Assembly (NCBI GenBank): GCA_020723325.1
Contig: DYJD01000026.1
Coordinates: 1 to 64,000 of the forward strand
Source: Desulfosudis oleivorans
Lineage (GTDB): Bacteria > Desulfobacterota > Desulfobacteria > Desulfobacterales > SURF-7
Reading direction: 5' to 3'
DNA length: 64,000 nucleotides
Every line of letters begins with the position of its first letter. The stretch's first letter is position 1. The position numbers and the translations under genes were made by a program. This document shows positions 61,288-64,000 of the stretch, in pieces. The notes under the pieces are model-generated. The model was not told where the DNA came from, did no database searches, and worked only from the letters and a program-made list of their open reading frames with translations.

Positions 61288-63060
61288 ATGAAAATTACCA
61301 GACCGAAAGTCCTGTTTATTCCCGCTCTGTCCATTGTGATCGTGGTGGTGTTGCTGCTGGTGATGATCAGCGTATCCACTTTCCAGAATCTGGATCGGGA
61401 CCGGGAAAAAGCATTGGAATTCGTGCATCGTCAGGGGCTCTTGTTGATTCAGACCCTGGAGGCCGGCATCCGGGCCGGATTGGTGGGCCGGGACCTGTCC
61501 GACCAGGTCATCGAGCGTTTGATCCGGGAAACCGCTGACGGCGAAGATGTGGCCTATGTCTATATTCTGGACGGCACCGGCAAGATGATCATTCGTTCGG
61601 ACCAGCCCGGAACCGACGACGAAAGCGCCCGGACCTGGCCCGAAGAAATTACCGGCGGATTTGAAGCAACTCTGAGCCGCATGCGCACAAGGCCGGATCG
61701 GGTGCAGGTATATGAATTGGCCAAACGCTTCACGCCTACCAGTCCCCATGCTGCATCCAACAGCCGCATGCCGGGTTCGCTTGCGCCGGAAGACGGGGAT
61801 GAATACGGGGATACGATCATTGTTACCGCCTTGAAAATGCAGGCTTTTGAAGAGGCTCGGCAAACGGATTTGCACCATGCCGTTATCATGGCGGCAATTG
61901 TATTGGCCTTGGGCTCCGGCGCCATCTTTTTCATTTTTGTGATTCAGAATTATTATCTGGTGAACCGGACCCTGAAGCAGACCAGGGATTATACCCGGCT
62001 GGTGGTGGAAAACATGGCCAATGGTTTGCTGAGCATCGACCGGGCTGGCCGTGTGCTCTCCTTTAACCGGCCGGCAATGGAGATGCTGGGGCTGGAGGAA
62101 AGGCATCTTCAGGCGGCTGATCTGAGGGAGATCATTGATTTTCAGGAAAGCGGCATTGATGACATTTTAAACCGCTGCACCGCGGTTTTGGAAAAGGAAA
62201 TTCATTTCAAGACCCGGTCAGGCCCAGCGGATAAAATCGTGCCGCTGGCCATCACCGCCACACCCATCCTGGGTGAGGGCAGCGATTGCCGGGGGGCGGT
62301 GCTTGTTTTACGGGATTTAACCCAGATCAAGCAGTTGGAGGCCAGGGTGCGGCGCACGGAACAACTGGCTGCCGTGGGCAGGATGGCGGCGGTGGTGGCC
62401 CATGAAGTCCGCAATCCGCTCAGTTCCATCAAGGGGTTTGCCCAGTTTTTGCGGCAGGCCCTGAATGAGCGGCCCAAGGAAAGGGAGTACGCTGATATCA
62501 TGATCAAGGAAGTGGACCGCATTAATCGGGTGGTTACGGATTTGTTGGTTATTGCCCGGCCCCTGGAGGCCGAGCGGCAGCCTACGGATGTCAAGGCCTT
62601 GCTCGTCCACACGGTAACTTTGATCCAGGCCGATGCCGACTCCCGTGGAATCGCCGTTCAAGTGGATTGTCCGGGGCAGCCGGGCACCTTTTCCCTGGAC
62701 GGCAACCAGATGAATTCGGCTTTGTTGAATCTGTTATTGAATGCTCTCCAGGCGGTTGAGACCGCAGGCTATATTTGCATCGGCGGGGCTGTGGACGATC
62801 AAAAATCGGTCTTGCACCTCTGGGTTTTGGATTCCGGACCCGGCATTGCCGCGGATGATCATAAAAAAATTTTTGAACCCTTTTTTACGACCCGAGAAAA
62901 AGGGACCGGCCTGGGTCTGGCCATTGTCCAGAAAATATTGGATAACCACGGCGGTTTGATCCAGGTGCAAAGCCCGGTGGGCAATACCGGGCGCGGCTGC
63001 CGCTTTGACCTTTTCATTCCAAAGGAGGAGCAGGCTGTTTCAATGGAGAAATGGTCATGA
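61288..63060 (+). CDS. Membrane sensor histidine kinase (ZraS/AtoS-like)
   Basis: 590 aa. First membrane span ([20 protein letters not shown]), a periplasmic sensor domain of about 170 residues ([20 protein letters not shown]), second span ([20 protein letters not shown]), then PAS ([18 protein letters not shown]), HisKA with [20 protein letters not shown], and HATPase with [20 protein letters not shown] and [11 protein letters not shown]. It phosphorylates the NtrC-type regulator encoded next. I chose ATG 61288; a GTG at 61282 is in frame. Its stop overlaps the regulator's ATG as ATGA. Confidence 0.93.
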   Translation: MKITRPKVLFIPALSIVIVVVLLLVMISVSTFQNLDRDREKALEFVHRQGLLLIQTLEAGIRAGLVGRDLSDQVIERLIRETADGEDVAYVYILDGTGKMIIRSDQPGTDDESARTWPEEITGGFEATLSRMRTRPDRVQVYELAKRFTPTSPHAASNSRMPGSLAPEDGDEYGDTIIVTALKMQAFEEARQTDLHHAVIMAAIVLALGSGAIFFIFVIQNYYLVNRTLKQTRDYTRLVVENMANGLLSIDRAGRVLSFNRPAMEMLGLEERHLQAADLREIIDFQESGIDDILNRCTAVLEKEIHFKTRSGPADKIVPLAITATPILGEGSDCRGAVLVLRDLTQIKQLEARVRRTEQLAAVGRMAAVVAHEVRNPLSSIKGFAQFLRQALNERPKEREYADIMIKEVDRINRVVTDLLVIARPLEAERQPTDVKALLVHTVTLIQADADSRGIAVQVDCPGQPGTFSLDGNQMNSALLNLLLNALQAVETAGYICIGGAVDDQKSVLHLWVLDSGPGIAADDHKKIFEPFFTTREKGTGLGLAIVQKILDNHGGLIQVQSPVGNTGRGCRFDLFIPKEEQAVSMEKWS

Positions 63061-64000
63061 AGCCCAAAATACTGGTGGTTGACGACGACTTTTCCCACCG
63101 CCGGATGCTGGAAGCCGTGCTGACCGCAGAGGGCTTTGAAGTTTCCCAAGCCGACAGCGGCCAGGCCGCCATTGCCGCCGTGGAAGACCGATTCTTCGAT
63201 TTGGTGCTCATGGATGTGCGCATGGGTAAAATCGGCGGGATCGAGGCCCTCAAATCCATACGCCAGATCAGTCCGGGTATTTTCATCATCATTATGACCG
63301 CCTTTGCTTCGGTGGGTACGGCGGTGGAGGCCCTCAAAGCCGGTGCCTTTGATTATCTGACCAAGCCCCTGGACATCGAAGAGTTGAAGCTGCTGGTGCG
63401 CAAAGCCTTGCACCATCAGCAACCGGAGAGTGAAAACAGTCAATTGAAGGAACGGATTACTGAACCCTTTGATTTTTCCAATATCATCGGCGGCAGTCCG
63501 GCCATACGGCAATTGTTTGAGGTGGTGGGCTTGGCGGCGCCCACCGATGCCACGGTTTTCATCACCGGCGAAAGCGGCACGGGCAAGGAGCTGGTGGCCG
63601 ACGCCATCCATGCCAACAGCGGCCGCAAAACCAGGCCGTTCGTCAAGGTCAATTGCGCAGCCCTGCCGGAAACCCTCTTGGAAAGCGAATTGTTCGGGCA
63701 TGAGAAAGGCGCTTTTACCGGCGCCGCGGCCCGCAAGCCCGGGCGATTTCAGACCGCCCACACGGGTACCATTTTTTTGGATGAAATTGTGGAAATGCCT
63801 ACCGCCATCCAGGCCAAACTCCTGCGGGTGTTGCAGGAGGGCGAAATTGATCCCCTGGGCAGTTCTAAAACCATTAGGGTGGATGTGCGCATCATCGCCG
63901 CCACCAATCGCCGGCCAGAGGAGGAGATCCGGCGCGGCGCCTTTCGGGAGGACCTTTTTTACCGCTTGAATGTGGTCAACGTGCATATGCCGGCCCTGCG
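63057..64000 (+). CDS. NtrC-family sigma-54 response regulator (partial, runs off the window)
   Basis: The first 314 residues are present and in frame to the window end. Receiver: [14 protein letters not shown], phospho-acceptor Asp53 in [13 protein letters not shown], lysine in YLTKPLD. AAA+ domain: [11 protein letters not shown] (Walker A), GAFTGA at 218-223, [13 protein letters not shown] (Walker B region; Val replaces the usual Gly before EMP), and RIIAATNRR. The C-terminal helix-turn-helix lies beyond the window. It forms a classical two-component pair with the overlapping kinase gene. No sigma-54 promoter target is visible in the remaining sequence. Confidence 0.95.
   Translation, partial: MKPKILVVDDDFSHRRMLEAVLTAEGFEVSQADSGQAAIAAVEDRFFDLVLMDVRMGKIGGIEALKSIRQISPGIFIIIMTAFASVGTAVEALKAGAFDYLTKPLDIEELKLLVRKALHHQQPESENSQLKERITEPFDFSNIIGGSPAIRQLFEVVGLAAPTDATVFITGESGTGKELVADAIHANSGRKTRPFVKVNCAALPETLLESELFGHEKGAFTGAAARKPGRFQTAHTGTIFLDEIVEMPTAIQAKLLRVLQEGEIDPLGSSKTIRVDVRIIAATNRRPEEEIRRGAFREDLFYRLNVVNVHMPAL

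Overview
The window looks like a piece of chromosome from a sulfate-reducing deltaproteobacterium (Desulfobacterota, Desulfobacterales-like). The strongest marker is a complete hmcABCDEF operon, including a 16-haem cytochrome c. It sits beside an Rrf2-type regulator, a single-domain response regulator and a sulfide:quinone-reductase-like flavoprotein paired with DUF1641. Outer-membrane genes (LptD, a porin, Kdo8N synthesis) show a Gram-negative envelope. I see no tRNA, rRNA or CRISPR array.

Layout. 0.2-6.7 kb (minus): recD2, a porin, a small phosphate-binding-like periplasmic protein and a hybrid histidine kinase. 7.1-16.0 kb (plus): a sigma-54 activator, an intergenic region with a near-consensus -24/-12 promoter and repeated upstream sites, a giant secreted Rhs/YD-repeat protein with a short AT-rich tip, and an AT-rich exported partner. 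16.0-17.6 kb: debris with a ParE-type toxin-antitoxin pair and a broken XRE regulator. 17.6-24.0 kb (minus): LarA-family protein, ferredoxin, unknown gene, a CysK-CysS fusion, tmk and surE. 24.1-39.5 kb (plus): lptD, a NusG paralogue, HU/IHF, holB, ricT, metG, a penicillin-binding protein, kdnA, kdnB, a very large GlmS-like protein and an Rrf2 regulator. 39.5-48.8 kb (minus): response regulator, DUF1641, SQR-like flavoprotein and the hmc operon. 49.2-54.8 kb (plus): a three-PAS kinase, three small proteins and a second kinase, with one secreted protein on the minus strand. 54.9-60.1 kb (minus): dapB, a MurU-AmgK fusion and plsB. 60.5-64.0 kb (plus): a small membrane protein, transposase debris, and a ZraS/ZraR-like pair whose regulator runs off the window.

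Working links. The sigma-54 activator at 7.1 kb is the natural candidate to drive the Rhs gene. The Rhs tip carries an HExxH zinc-protease motif. The next gene encodes an exported protein whose strand and motif pattern resembles the TIMP/NTR inhibitor fold, so the pair could be a protease toxin and a TIMP-like immunity protein. KdnA and KdnB convert Kdo to 8-amino-Kdo, and LptD, PlsB and the MurU-AmgK fusion belong to envelope building and recycling. The hmc operon links periplasmic cytochrome electrons to a cytoplasmic HdrD-like subunit. It is flanked on its far side by a decayed copy of the kinase and small-gene locus that lies next to its promoter.

Two natural fusions deserve attention. 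One is cysteine synthase joined to a CysRS-like domain in which both class I signature motifs are altered. The other is the peptidoglycan-recycling nucleotidyltransferase joined to its sugar kinase. All assignments rest on reading the sequence; no database search was run.
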